Notes: generated by a model from the letters alone, not told the origin. Shown: positions 40,259 through 48,565, counted from the first letter of the stretch. The stretch: 64,000 nucleotides of DNA from Candidatus Woesearchaeota archaeon (GCA_019322895.1 JAHWHZ010000003.1:124001-188000); one strand, 5' to 3'. Numbers and translations are program-made.

Positions 40259-40315
40259 TTAATTCTTAGTCAAAATCTCAACTTTATCATCTATACGCAA
40301 TATGCACTCTGCCTT
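40259..40315 (-). repeat. map 3'-end copy R3 (shortened)
   Basis: The minus strand reads AECILR, IDDKVEILTKN and TAA, a diverged Map C-terminus. It begins immediately after the stop codon of the HEPN gene, so the cassette boundary is sharp to within about one base. Confidence 0.8.
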
Positions 40316-40737
40316 TACTCCTCGACTAATGACATTAAGAACTGGATAATCTTCATTATTTCTTCCTTGTTTTTCTCATAAAAAGAGATATCAACTGCTT
40401 CACCGTAATAATTTAGCCTGTTCCTTAAGTAACTCATTTCTGAAATCAAATTAGCTTCAAACTCGCGGTCTGAATGCTTTCGGTAAAAATAAGAGATGAG
40501 GCATTGATGATTCTTTGATTTCAAACCGTGTTTTAGCAATAATGCCACAAGCAATTCCTTGATAATCTCATAATAACCCTCAATGATAAAAGAAACATTG
40601 TCTTTATTAACTTGCTGGCTGTCAATAAATTTTCTTCTTTTACTGACTGTATCGAGTATGGAATTGATCTTTTCCTTGTCAGGAGTCACGGTTCTGATAA
40701 ATTGCCGCTTGCATTCGCCCCAATCCATCAAATTCAT
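40315..40737 (-). CDS. HEPN-domain protein (toxin of MNT/HEPN-type pair)
   Basis: A 140-residue all-helical protein. IIEGYYEIIKELLVALLLKHG (about 50-70), then MSYLRNRLNYYGE (about 107-119), is the HEPN signature, with RNRLNYY replacing the usual RxxxxH motif (Tyr at the His position). HEPN proteins are often RNases neutralised by an MNT nucleotidyltransferase. The gene overlaps the MNT gene by ATGA. The Tyr substitution may change activity. Confidence 0.8.
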   Translation of the reverse strand: MNLMDWGECKRQFIRTVTPDKEKINSILDTVSKRRKFIDSQQVNKDNVSFIIEGYYEIIKELLVALLLKHGLKSKNHQCLISYFYRKHSDREFEANLISEMSYLRNRLNYYGEAVDISFYEKNKEEIMKIIQFLMSLVEE

Positions 40738-41240
40738 CTTATTTTAAAAAACCCCTCAATCTTGATCCCGTTAACCACGTTATTAAATAAGTTGTCTGGC
40801 AAATCATTGATATCCCGCTCAGCAAAAAGCTGGATTTTGTGGCCTAGTATCTTCTCAAATTGGGCCAGGTCCAAATCCTGCTTCTTTAAGGCTTCAACAA
40901 ACAAGTCAATATCACTTTCTTTAGCTGATTCGCCTTTCCTGAAACTGCCAAAAAGAATTATGCACGCAGGCCTTAACTGCTCAGCAAGATATGCTATCAA
41001 GCCGCTTTCAAATAACTCCTTGATATAAAAAAAGGTCTTTTCTGTCTTAAACAAAGCAGTATTGGCTGCCTTGTTTTCTTTAGTCACCCTCCTGCTCTTT
41101 TTAAGCTCTCTTAGATACTTGTGAACAGTTGATTTTGGAATCCTTGTCTTTTTGGCTAGTTCCCGGACTGTAAACCGCTTCTCAGGATACTCGTAAAAAA
41201 TCCTCAGAATTTTGTCCAGATTATTGTACTTTAGTCCCAT
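40734..41240 (-). CDS. winged-helix plus MNT nucleotidyltransferase (antitoxin of HEPN pair)
   Basis: A 168-residue fusion. Residues 1-65 are a winged helix (LAKKTRIPKSTVHKYLRELKKS), residues 85-165 an MNT domain with GSFRKGESAKESDIDLFV. In studied pairs MNT modifies or binds the HEPN toxin. The DNA-binding part suggests autoregulation. Its TATA element (CATTTAAATAG, 41272-41282) lies inside the last codons of map, and a TAGTCC-ATTTAT-GGGACT inverted repeat follows it as a likely operator. Confidence 0.85.
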   Translation of the reverse strand: MGLKYNNLDKILRIFYEYPEKRFTVRELAKKTRIPKSTVHKYLRELKKSRRVTKENKAANTALFKTEKTFFYIKELFESGLIAYLAEQLRPACIILFGSFRKGESAKESDIDLFVEALKKQDLDLAQFEKILGHKIQLFAERDINDLPDNLFNNVVNGIKIEGFFKIR

Positions 41241-41272
41241 TTTATGTCCTTAAGTCCCAATAAATGGACTAA

Positions 41273-42202
41273 CTATTTAAATGTTGTGTTCTTGGTCAGA
41301 ATCTCAACTTTATCCTCTATCAGCAAAGTATGCTCTGCCTGTGAGACAATTCCTTTGTTTTTCTCTGGCAGTGGAGGAAACTGCTTTATTATGTCGTTTT
41401 TCAGAAGTTCTCTTAAAGCAAAATTAGTCTTTCCTAAGCCGAATTTTCTTGAAAGCCATCTTGTTGTAAATGGCAAAGTTTTGTAGTTCTCTGCAACAAA
41501 TTTCAGGATTTCCCGTGCAAAAGGGCTGCGGACAGGCTTTGGATTTGTGAGCATAAAGATGTTTGCTCTTTCTTTTTCATATATCATTCCTGCCCCGTTT
41601 GTTGCAAACGGCTCTATTGCGATTATCATACCTTTTTTTAATTCTGTCTTGTCTCCTGTGTCAAAATTAGGTATTGTTGGTTTTGTGTGGATGTCATAAT
41701 AATCCAGCCCATGGCCAGATAAGTTTTTTACAGGCGAGAATCCATAGCTTGATATTGTCTCTTGTATTGTCTTGCCTATCTCTCCCAAGGAAGTTCCTAT
41801 CTGGACTATCTTTATTGCATTGTTCAATGCCTCTCTTGATGCTTTCACTAATTCACTCCATTTTCCGCTTAAGTCAACTGTCAGTGCATTGTCGCCAATA
41901 GCGCCACTGACATGAACACCAACATCCAAGCAGGCCACCTGGTTCTCAAAGATGGTCTTGTCATCTGGGTCTGCGCAGTAATGTGCAGCGATATTATCGC
42001 AGCTTATCTGCGCTGGAAAAGCAATCTGCCCTCCTAAGTCAATTATTTTTTTCTCTATCATGTCAGAGACTTCAAGCAAAGAAGCTCCTTTCTTGATTAA
42101 TCCGCCGCCATATTCAAGGGCTTGCGCTGCTATTTTTCCTGCTTTTCTCCAGTGCTCTAAATCCTCTGGAGTTAGGCCGTCTAAGACACTTTTCTCTTCC
42201 AT
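41273..42202 (-). CDS. map: methionine aminopeptidase, type II
   Basis: A 309-residue metallopeptidase removing N-terminal Met. The metal and substrate residues are present: H in AAHYCADP, D in ACLDVGVHV and ALTVDLSG, H in LSGHGLDYYDIHTKP, E in IAIEPFATNG and E near the end (SQAEHTLLI). The type II insert is visible as a helical segment at about 210-275. Its last residues (LTKNTTFK) extend past the LTKN-stop seen in repeats R2 and R3, because the stop is now supplied by the neighbouring cassette's TATA region. Confidence 0.95.
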   Translation of the reverse strand: MEEKSVLDGLTPEDLEHWRKAGKIAAQALEYGGGLIKKGASLLEVSDMIEKKIIDLGGQIAFPAQISCDNIAAHYCADPDDKTIFENQVACLDVGVHVSGAIGDNALTVDLSGKWSELVKASREALNNAIKIVQIGTSLGEIGKTIQETISSYGFSPVKNLSGHGLDYYDIHTKPTIPNFDTGDKTELKKGMIIAIEPFATNGAGMIYEKERANIFMLTNPKPVRSPFAREILKFVAENYKTLPFTTRWLSRKFGLGKTNFALRELLKNDIIKQFPPLPEKNKGIVSQAEHTLLIEDKVEILTKNTTFK

Positions 42203-42226
42203 GAAAAACGAGAAGAATTAAGACAT

Positions 42227-42853
42227 TTATAATTGTTTGGGTATCAGGCTTTCTTTAAGCTGATCTAGCTGTTCTTTGACTGATGCAAACTCGTTCTTGC
42301 GCCTGTCTATCTCATTCTCAAAAGCATACATCTTGTCAAGCGTTCCTTTTGTGTCAAGTATCTTCTTGTCTGCTGCTTTGCCTGCCGCAATATCCAGCCG
42401 GTCTATGCTTTCTTTTATCTTGTCAATCAGCTCAAGTATCTCATTTATAGACTCGCGCGCAAGGTCAAGCTTGTCAATTTCCTTGTGCTCAAGCGCTTCC
42501 ATAAGCGGTCTGGACGCCTCAAGTTTCTGCACGACATCAGCCATCAGGATCAGTGTCTTGAATTCTACTGAAAGAAATTCATAATCGCTTTTCACCCTGC
42601 TGATTGTCTCAGGGTCTTCTTCTCTCTCTTCTGCCTTGTTTATCCATTTGTTTATCTTTTCAAGAGACTCGTTTGCAGATATGACCCTGTGCTTGAACCC
42701 GTCAAAGTTCTGCACACTGGCAAGGCCTTCAAGCTGACTCAGCTCGCCTGCCATGTTGTCCATTTCCTGCAATACCTGATCAAGCTCATTTTCCTGCAGA
42801 GTGCATCCTGCAGTCAGAACAAGTGCAATGAATAAAATCAAAATCTTTTTCAT
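42227..42853 (-). CDS. coiled-coil lipoprotein
   Basis: A 208-residue protein. The signal helix ends in lipobox LTAGC. The remainder is almost entirely heptad-like coiled coil (LDQVLQEMDNMAGELSQLEGL, DKIKESIDRLDIAAGKAADKK). It should be a surface-anchored rod. Function unknown. Confidence 0.65.
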   Translation of the reverse strand: MKKILILFIALVLTAGCTLQENELDQVLQEMDNMAGELSQLEGLASVQNFDGFKHRVISANESLEKINKWINKAEEREEDPETISRVKSDYEFLSVEFKTLILMADVVQKLEASRPLMEALEHKEIDKLDLARESINEILELIDKIKESIDRLDIAAGKAADKKILDTKGTLDKMYAFENEIDRRKNEFASVKEQLDQLKESLIPKQL

Positions 42854-42902
42854 ACTGACTGATAAACAAGAGGAATATAAAAAAGTTCTGTTATTAACCG
42901 CG

Positions 42903-43361
42903 TCAGCACATCATAGGATGATCTTCCAGCAATATTCCTGGCTCATCATAGACAACACTGATGCATACTTCAAATATTTCTTCGCCAGTTCTTTCGTCTA
43001 CTGAGTCAAATACAATTGCTTCTATGCTGTCTTCGCTTGTGTACTTTCCTGAGAAAAAGTTTTTTGCAAGGCCTGGAAGTATATTTTCGCATATATCTCT
43101 GCTGTCTTTTGCGCCTTTGCAATTCAATCTCCTAACATAAGCTTTAGGTATCTTTAAAGTAAAGTTAAATCCTAGAGGATAATCTGCGTCTGTTGTTTTC
43201 CAGCCTCTTCGTGCTCTGTTTGTGTCTTCTTCTTTTGTGTCAAAAGGCTTGAAAACAGCATTTTGAGCTATTAAATTATCATATCCTTTCTCTAGAACAA
43301 GCATGTCTAGAAAATATTCTTTTTCTTTCTCAAGGAATTCATGGTAATATTCGTCTTCCAT
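42903..43361 (-). CDS. protein of unknown function
   Basis: A 152-residue soluble protein (YHEFLEKEKEYFLDMLVLEKG, RRGWKTTDADYPLGFNFTLK, IVFDSVDERTGEEIFEVCI). No family was recognised. A TATA element (AATTATTTATATAT, about 43383-43394) lies upstream. Confidence 0.5.
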   Translation of the reverse strand: MEDEYYHEFLEKEKEYFLDMLVLEKGYDNLIAQNAVFKPFDTKEEDTNRARRGWKTTDADYPLGFNFTLKIPKAYVRRLNCKGAKDSRDICENILPGLAKNFFSGKYTSEDSIEAIVFDSVDERTGEEIFEVCISVVYDEPGILLEDHPMMC

Positions 43362-43420
43362 CTTAGTTACCTTTGGTTCTCAAATTATTTATATATTCTG
43401 ACATAAATAAAAATAAAATT

Positions 43421-44110
43421 TTAGTAGACTAAAGCTACTATTTTTCTTTGGATCTGGTCAAATCTTATTCTTCCAGGGTCTGGAACTGGATTGTTGTCGC
43501 CTTGGAAGATAGCATACCAGCCGTCCTCGTCTTGTCCGACTTCCTTGACTCTGTGGATTATGCTTCCATACGCTGTCTTGTATGAAACCATGTCACCGAC
43601 CTGGACATCAGTTGTTCTCTGTGGAACAACCTCGATCGCGTTGTGTTTTGCGTCAAACACAGGGTCCATAGAGTTTGTGTCAGCAAAAGCAGCCAAGATA
43701 GGCTGACTGACATCTATAACAACTTTGTCTGGGTAGACGTGAATCTGATATTCTTTGATATAGTCTCCAGGAGAGTCCCTCTCAGGAATCAATTCTGGAA
43801 ATCTGCTGTATTCTGGACCAAATATGCTAAAGTCAATGTTCTGAACCTCTTCCATGGTTATCTCCCTGTAGTCAGGGATTGTTGCTGGTTCAGGTTCAGG
43901 GCATACTGGAACTTCTGGGCATACCTGTTCTTCTGTATCTTCAAAAGTCTTTACTGGTTCAAGGTCTGCACTGTCTATTGGCACAGCTACTGGAACTGTA
44001 TCTTGAGTATCATTAACTGAAGTCAAGTTAGCTCCGATTGCTCCGGCTGCAGCGCCTATCGCGAATACAACCATAAGCATCACTGCGAACAGTTTTTTTT
44101 TCAGTTTCAT
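43421..44110 (-). CDS. signal peptidase I-like protein (S26/S24 fold)
   Basis: A 229-residue protein. The N-terminal membrane helix (MKLKKKLFAVMLMVVFAIG) anchors an extracytoplasmic region. ADTNSMDPVFDAKHNAIEV carries the catalytic Ser. VQVGDMVSYKTAYGSIIHRVKEV carries the His that replaces bacterial Lys in archaeal signal peptidases. FQGDNNPVPDPGRI is the conserved C-terminal box. GAGGGGTGG lies 8 bases before the ATG at 44110; an ATG at 44137 precedes that site and is not favoured. A long Pro/Glu linker is unusual. Confidence 0.8.
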   Translation of the reverse strand: MKLKKKLFAVMLMVVFAIGAAAGAIGANLTSVNDTQDTVPVAVPIDSADLEPVKTFEDTEEQVCPEVPVCPEPEPATIPDYREITMEEVQNIDFSIFGPEYSRFPELIPERDSPGDYIKEYQIHVYPDKVVIDVSQPILAAFADTNSMDPVFDAKHNAIEVVPQRTTDVQVGDMVSYKTAYGSIIHRVKEVGQDEDGWYAIFQGDNNPVPDPGRIRFDQIQRKIVALVY

Positions 44111-44127
44111 TTTAGTGTACCACCCCT

Positions 44128-44174
44128 CAGTAATCACTGTTATTACTGAATATGCATGTTCTAGTATATAAATG
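44128..44174 (-). promoter_or_regulatory. promoter and 21-bp operator of the signal-peptidase-like gene
   Basis: Minus strand TATA (CATTTATATACT, 44163-44174) is followed by an inverted repeat with arms CAGTAAT and ATTACTG around seven bases (44128-44148), just where transcription should start. A further upstream TACT-N7-AGTA palindrome sits at 44188-44202. Confidence 0.5.
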
Positions 44175-44291
44175 TTTCTATTTTTGCTACTAAGAAATAG
44201 TAAAAACCACCTAAAACGCCTGAAACCAATTTCTCTAATATAAAAAATAATATCCTTCTAATATTTTTCTATATAAAAAAGAAATCAATAT

Positions 44292-47123
44292 TTAGCTAAA
44301 AATCTCACTTAAAAGGCGGTTGAGTTTAGCATCAATATCAAGCAAGACCCTGCTTTTCTCTGCCTCAGCCTCTCTCTTGTACCTTTCTGCTGTATCTCTT
44401 GGAGCACCTTCTGCCTTTTTTTGCAGTGCTTCATCAATATCTGCAAATCTTTTCTCTCTTGACAAATAAGCGTTCAAGTAATCATGGAACAGTTTTCTTT
44501 CGTATTGTACTGCATCAATCAAGGCATCTGGGGTATTGCAGTCCCTGCCCAATATATCTGTCATTTGAGTGAAAGGCGCATATTCTGAGGCATGCTCTCT
44601 TAATTTCTTTGAGTCAACATATGCCCGCAAGCCAGGCAAAGTTTTTTCTTCTAGCGGCAGTTTGCCTGCAAGATTCTGTATCCTTGCCTTCAAATCTTTC
44701 ATCGCAGCCCTTGTATTATCCATTGCAGTTATCTGCATTGTTTTAGATTCAACCCATTTATAGAATGCATCAAAAGTCTTTATTCCAGGCATTACATTGT
44801 ATTCCTTCACAAGCTGTCTTTTTCTTTTTTCCAGTTTTTCCTGATCTTTCAATATATCATATACTTCCATTACACGTTTTGTTGCCTGAACCTTGCTTCT
44901 CAGCCCGTCTATTTTCTTTACAGTCTTTATTAAATCCTCTGCCTCATCAAGCCTCTCTGCAGTTTGCAGTATTCTTTCAGCTGTCCTTAGATCTCGCTCT
45001 ATCTGTCTTTTTGTGACACTCTCCCAGTCAGCGTACAATCTTTTTCTTATCTTTTCATCATTTTTCTTGGCAAGAGACTCGAGGCGCGCGTGGATTGTAT
45101 CCAGCCTTTTGTAAGTTTTCTTGAATCTTGACATGAATTCTTCTTCTTTTTGCTCAGCATCTTCCTGCTCTGCAATGACTTTGACTGCCTGCTTGAATTT
45201 TGTGGCGCTTGTGTAGCCGTATTTTTCTGCAAGATTCAGTTTTTCTGCATCAACAAGGTCCTGGTTCTCTGCAAGTGCCTCGCGGCATGCATCTACATAT
45301 GTCTGAAGATATATCCTGTTGTGGCTGTCTAAAAGATCGCTGTCTGCAATCTCTTGGTCAGGATCTGCAGCTCTTTCAAGCAGTCTTTTTTTGTCTGGCG
45401 CATCAGCTTCTGCAAGGATTTTGCTCAAGGCATTTTTGTCAGAATATGCAAAGTCCCTTATCTTCAGGACTTCTTCCTGCAAAAGCCCGTCCATTCTGTC
45501 CAGCATGCATGGTGCCAGGAATCTTTCATTAACAACTGTTTCAACTGCATTCAATACCAGATAATATACTCCAATCAGGTTAAAGAATGCATTCTTGTCC
45601 TGCAGGTTTTTGTCGCCGTGCATCATTGAATAGCCAAAAATGTCTATGCTCAATCCAGGATTGTCTTCTATGTATTTGTGCACGATTTTCCTGACAGCGT
45701 GATATCTTGAGTGCAGGTCTGCAACATGCTTTGGCATGATCTTTGACATTGTTTTTGGCATGGATTCCAGCTCAAGAAGGCGCGTAGCAAGCACTGCGTT
45801 CTCTTTTCTTAGTTCTTCGATTGATGCTGCATCTGCAACAGCTTCTTTTGCTTCTAATTCTCTCACTTTTTCCTGCAGTGTTGCAACTGTTTTGTCTGCA
45901 GTCTGCAGGTTTTTCTTCAATATATTTACGGTTCTTTCTGCGTGCAGGCTGAGAAGATTTTTTGAGTCCAGCAATTCTTCTTTTGATTTATATATTCCTT
46001 CTACTGCTTTTTGCATGCGCTGCATGCTTTCAATCATTATCTTGAGAGAATCAATAGGATTTTTGCTGCCAAGGTCTTCTGTTTTCAGGCCAAGCAGCGC
46101 GGATAATTCACTGTATTTTCTTTCTCCTTCTTCAATAATATTTCTTATCTGCTCTGCCTGCAGATTTTTTTGTGCTAGGACAGCATTCAGTCTTTCAGTG
46201 AAGCCGTGAACTTCTTTTTTTGCGAGCAGGTATGCTTCACGAAGTTCTTCAGGAGTCTGAGGAACATCGTCAAAGTGCTTTACTTCCTGGATTCTTTCTG
46301 GCTCTGCTTTTTCTTCTGCTTTTCTAAGCACTCTTAATATATATTCTTTTGACAAATCAGTCTCTATGCTTAATTGCTCTGCTGCCTTGTCAAGCCCTCT
46401 TTCCAGCGTGTCTCTTTGTTTTGTCTGCACAAAAGAAATATTTTTTAATTCTCCTGCAAGCAGATTGTTTAGTGCCAGTGCTGTTCTGTAATTAAGAATT
46501 TTAACTGCAAATTCGCCGTTGTCTGCTTCTATTACATAATCATCATTCTCGCTGAATTTCCCAAGAGCCGCCTTCACGACATTCTTGTGTCTGGAATGCA
46601 TCACCCCATATCCTGATGCACCAAATATCTTGGGAAGAGTGTTGACAAAAAAATTAGTCTGCTTGTTTGCCTCTGCAATCAATACAGCTTCATCTTCTTT
46701 TCTTTCCGCAAGAGCATCTTCTACTGTTGTTGTATCCTGCACAAGCGATGCTTTTTCTTTCTCTATCCTTTGGATAGTGCTGTCTCTCTGGCTTATCTCT
46801 GCATCTCTCCTGTTTAGTTCTTTTTGAAAATAATTAAAACCATCTTCAAGTGTCTTGATCGGCTTTCCAGTTAAAGCAAGAATCTGTGTCAAAAGACTCT
46901 TTTCCTGCTTTGCAAGCTTCCTGTATTTTTGCAAAGTATCTTCCTCATAAGTGCCTGCACGCCTTTCTTCTGTCATCCTGACAGCTTCTACAGTAAATTC
47001 CTGTTCTCGTACCGCACTTTGCAGCAGCTCCTTTAAGCCAGGATCTATTTCCTGATTATCAAGATCTGTAAGTCTGACTACCTTTTTCCTAGCTTTAGAA
47101 CTAATTTCTTTTTCTTCTGCCAT
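44292..47123 (-). CDS. large coiled-coil protein of unknown function
   Basis: A 943-residue acidic and basic helical protein with long heptad stretches (for example LNRRDAEISQRDSTIQRIEKE, LKKNLQTADKTVATLQEKVRE), Ala/Glu/Lys/Arg-rich throughout. No signal or membrane helix. A globular patch at about 160-250 (FGASGYGVMHSRHKNVVKAAL, FAVKILNYRTALALNNLL) may be a domain. It could be cytoskeletal or SMC-like, but ATPase motifs are absent. The TATA element (GATTTATAAATC, 47147-47157) is close to a shared palindrome. Confidence 0.6.
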   Translation of the reverse strand: MAEEKEISSKARKKVVRLTDLDNQEIDPGLKELLQSAVREQEFTVEAVRMTEERRAGTYEEDTLQKYRKLAKQEKSLLTQILALTGKPIKTLEDGFNYFQKELNRRDAEISQRDSTIQRIEKEKASLVQDTTTVEDALAERKEDEAVLIAEANKQTNFFVNTLPKIFGASGYGVMHSRHKNVVKAALGKFSENDDYVIEADNGEFAVKILNYRTALALNNLLAGELKNISFVQTKQRDTLERGLDKAAEQLSIETDLSKEYILRVLRKAEEKAEPERIQEVKHFDDVPQTPEELREAYLLAKKEVHGFTERLNAVLAQKNLQAEQIRNIIEEGERKYSELSALLGLKTEDLGSKNPIDSLKIMIESMQRMQKAVEGIYKSKEELLDSKNLLSLHAERTVNILKKNLQTADKTVATLQEKVRELEAKEAVADAASIEELRKENAVLATRLLELESMPKTMSKIMPKHVADLHSRYHAVRKIVHKYIEDNPGLSIDIFGYSMMHGDKNLQDKNAFFNLIGVYYLVLNAVETVVNERFLAPCMLDRMDGLLQEEVLKIRDFAYSDKNALSKILAEADAPDKKRLLERAADPDQEIADSDLLDSHNRIYLQTYVDACREALAENQDLVDAEKLNLAEKYGYTSATKFKQAVKVIAEQEDAEQKEEEFMSRFKKTYKRLDTIHARLESLAKKNDEKIRKRLYADWESVTKRQIERDLRTAERILQTAERLDEAEDLIKTVKKIDGLRSKVQATKRVMEVYDILKDQEKLEKRKRQLVKEYNVMPGIKTFDAFYKWVESKTMQITAMDNTRAAMKDLKARIQNLAGKLPLEEKTLPGLRAYVDSKKLREHASEYAPFTQMTDILGRDCNTPDALIDAVQYERKLFHDYLNAYLSREKRFADIDEALQKKAEGAPRDTAERYKREAEAEKSRVLLDIDAKLNRLLSEIFS

Positions 47124-47146
47124 ATTTGCCTATATAATAGGGGGGG

Positions 47147-47215
47147 ATTTATAAATCTTGCGGATTTAACCACTGCATAGTGAGTATTTAACCAATAAAG
47201 CAGAACTTATAAATA
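47147..47215. promoter_or_regulatory. bidirectional promoter with YACT-N4-AGTR palindrome
   Basis: The palindrome TAACCACTGCATAGTGAGTA (47167-47186; core CACT-N4-AGTG) lies between the leftward TATA of the coiled-coil gene (47147-47157) and the rightward TATA ACTTATAAATAG (47204-47215) of the site-2 protease gene. Confidence 0.5.
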
Positions 47216-47250
47216 GAACGGCCATTTTTTCTCTTATCGGTGGGAAAATA

Positions 47251-48402
47251 ATGAATATTTCAAATATCTTGATGATAGCATTCTTGATAATCCTTAGTCT
47301 TACGATATTCATATTCAGGAAGAAATTCAAGTTCCACAGATTTGCAAAGATATTCTATTTTGGGATGTACAAGACAAAAGTGGGATTAAGGTTGATGGAT
47401 AAGTGGGCAAATAAGTATCCGAGGATATTAAGAAGATTGTGCTATGCTGCGATTGCAGTCGGATTCATCGGCATGGTTATAGTTGTAGTTGACTTGGCCA
47501 AATCACTTTATTCAATACTTGCAGGAACATCCACCTTGACAGTTGGACTGGTATTGCCTGTTGAAGCCAAAGGAATCTTTTATGTTCCTTTTATTTACTG
47601 GATTATTGCGGTTTTTGCAATTGTTGTTGTGCACGAGTTTGCGCACGGATTGATTGCAAGGCTGCACAAGATCCGCGTGAAAAGCTCTGGCGTTGCTTTC
47701 TTGGGAGCGATAATCCCTATCATTCCAGCTGCTTTTGTTGAGCCAGATGAAAAGCAGTTAAGAAAAGCTTCAAGATTCAAGCAGTTGAGTGTCTATGCAG
47801 CAGGGCCTTTTGCAAACATTATTTTCGGCTTTGCTTGTTTAGGAATATTTGCATTACTGCTTAATCCTCTTGCAGCCTCTGTATATAATTTAGAGGGTGT
47901 CAAGGTAAATGATTTCATGGGCGTTGACAGCCCTGCAGAGATAAGCGGCATGGCAGCAGGAGATGTGATCACACAAATCAATGACAATGAAATAAAGAAT
48001 ACAGATGATTTCATTAATGCGATTGACAAGGCAAATCCAGGTGATGTTGCAGAGATACAGACAAAAGAAAAAACTTATGAAGTATTGTTAGAAGAAGATC
48101 CTGTTGAAAAAGATGCTTTCCTTGGAATCTGGGTGTCAACAGAAAAGTCAATGAAAAACAAGAACCCGTTCTCTTATCTTGTAATATGGCTGACTGACTT
48201 GTTTTACTGGTTATTCTTGCTAAACTTGGGAGTAGGATTGTTCAACCTGATTCCAGTCGGCCCGATTGACGGCGGAAGGATGCTCCAGACTGTTTTAGAA
48301 AAAGTGATGCACACTAAAAAAGCAACAAAAGTGTGGCATGCTGTTAGTTTTGTTGTGCTGGCGATAATTTTAAGTAATATAATTTATGCATTTGTGGCAT
48401 AA
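47251..48402 (+). CDS. site-2 protease family zinc metalloprotease (M50)
   Basis: A 383-residue polytopic protease. VVVHEFAHGLIAR (about 126-138) is the HExxH motif. A PDZ domain spans about 220-285 (VDSPAEISGMAAGDVITQIND, NTDDFINAIDKANPGD). NLIPVGPIDGGRML (about 333-346) supplies the third metal ligand Asp. It cleaves membrane-embedded proteins, typically anti-sigma factors or signal-peptide remnants. GGTGGG lies 8 bases before the ATG. Its last ten codons are duplicated downstream of repeat copy B. Confidence 0.9.
   Translation: MNISNILMIAFLIILSLTIFIFRKKFKFHRFAKIFYFGMYKTKVGLRLMDKWANKYPRILRRLCYAAIAVGFIGMVIVVVDLAKSLYSILAGTSTLTVGLVLPVEAKGIFYVPFIYWIIAVFAIVVVHEFAHGLIARLHKIRVKSSGVAFLGAIIPIIPAAFVEPDEKQLRKASRFKQLSVYAAGPFANIIFGFACLGIFALLLNPLAASVYNLEGVKVNDFMGVDSPAEISGMAAGDVITQINDNEIKNTDDFINAIDKANPGDVAEIQTKEKTYEVLLEEDPVEKDAFLGIWVSTEKSMKNKNPFSYLVIWLTDLFYWLFLLNLGVGLFNLIPVGPIDGGRMLQTVLEKVMHTKKATKVWHAVSFVVLAIILSNIIYAFVA
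48371..48402 (+). repeat. left copy of duplicated M50 gene end
   Basis: A 32-base segment encoding the C-terminal SNIIYAFVA and stop of the resident gene. It matches 29 of 32 bases with 48533-48564. Confidence 0.85.
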
Positions 48403-48523
48403 GCGCGATATTGTGAAGGCGAGAGAAGAGTTAAATCCATGTTTGCGTGAGCAAACATCATATCGATTGCTTCTGGAGCCTGAACAAAGAGCGCCCTTTG
48501 ATCCTAACTTTTTTAAAGTTAGG
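48403..48523 (-). repeat. ~120-base hairpin-bearing dispersed repeat, copy B
   Basis: Reverse-oriented homologue of copy A at 22174-22296. The 9-bp hairpin lies at 48503-48523, the GTTTGC/GCAAAC hairpin at about 48440-48460, and the core TTCAGGCTCCAGAAGCAATC is identical. It begins directly after the M50 stop codon and separates it from a second copy of the same gene end. Confidence 0.8.
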
Positions 48524-48532
48524 CGATCATAT

Positions 48533-48564
48533 TAAGTAATATAATATACGCATTTGTGGCTTAA
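48533..48564 (+). repeat. right copy of duplicated M50 gene end
   Basis: Encodes the same peptide SNIIYAFVA and stop as 48371-48402, but with synonymous codons (ATA TAC for ATT TAT, GCT for GCA). No start or gene body is attached. It immediately precedes the next small gene. Confidence 0.85.
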
Positions 48565-48565
48565 A

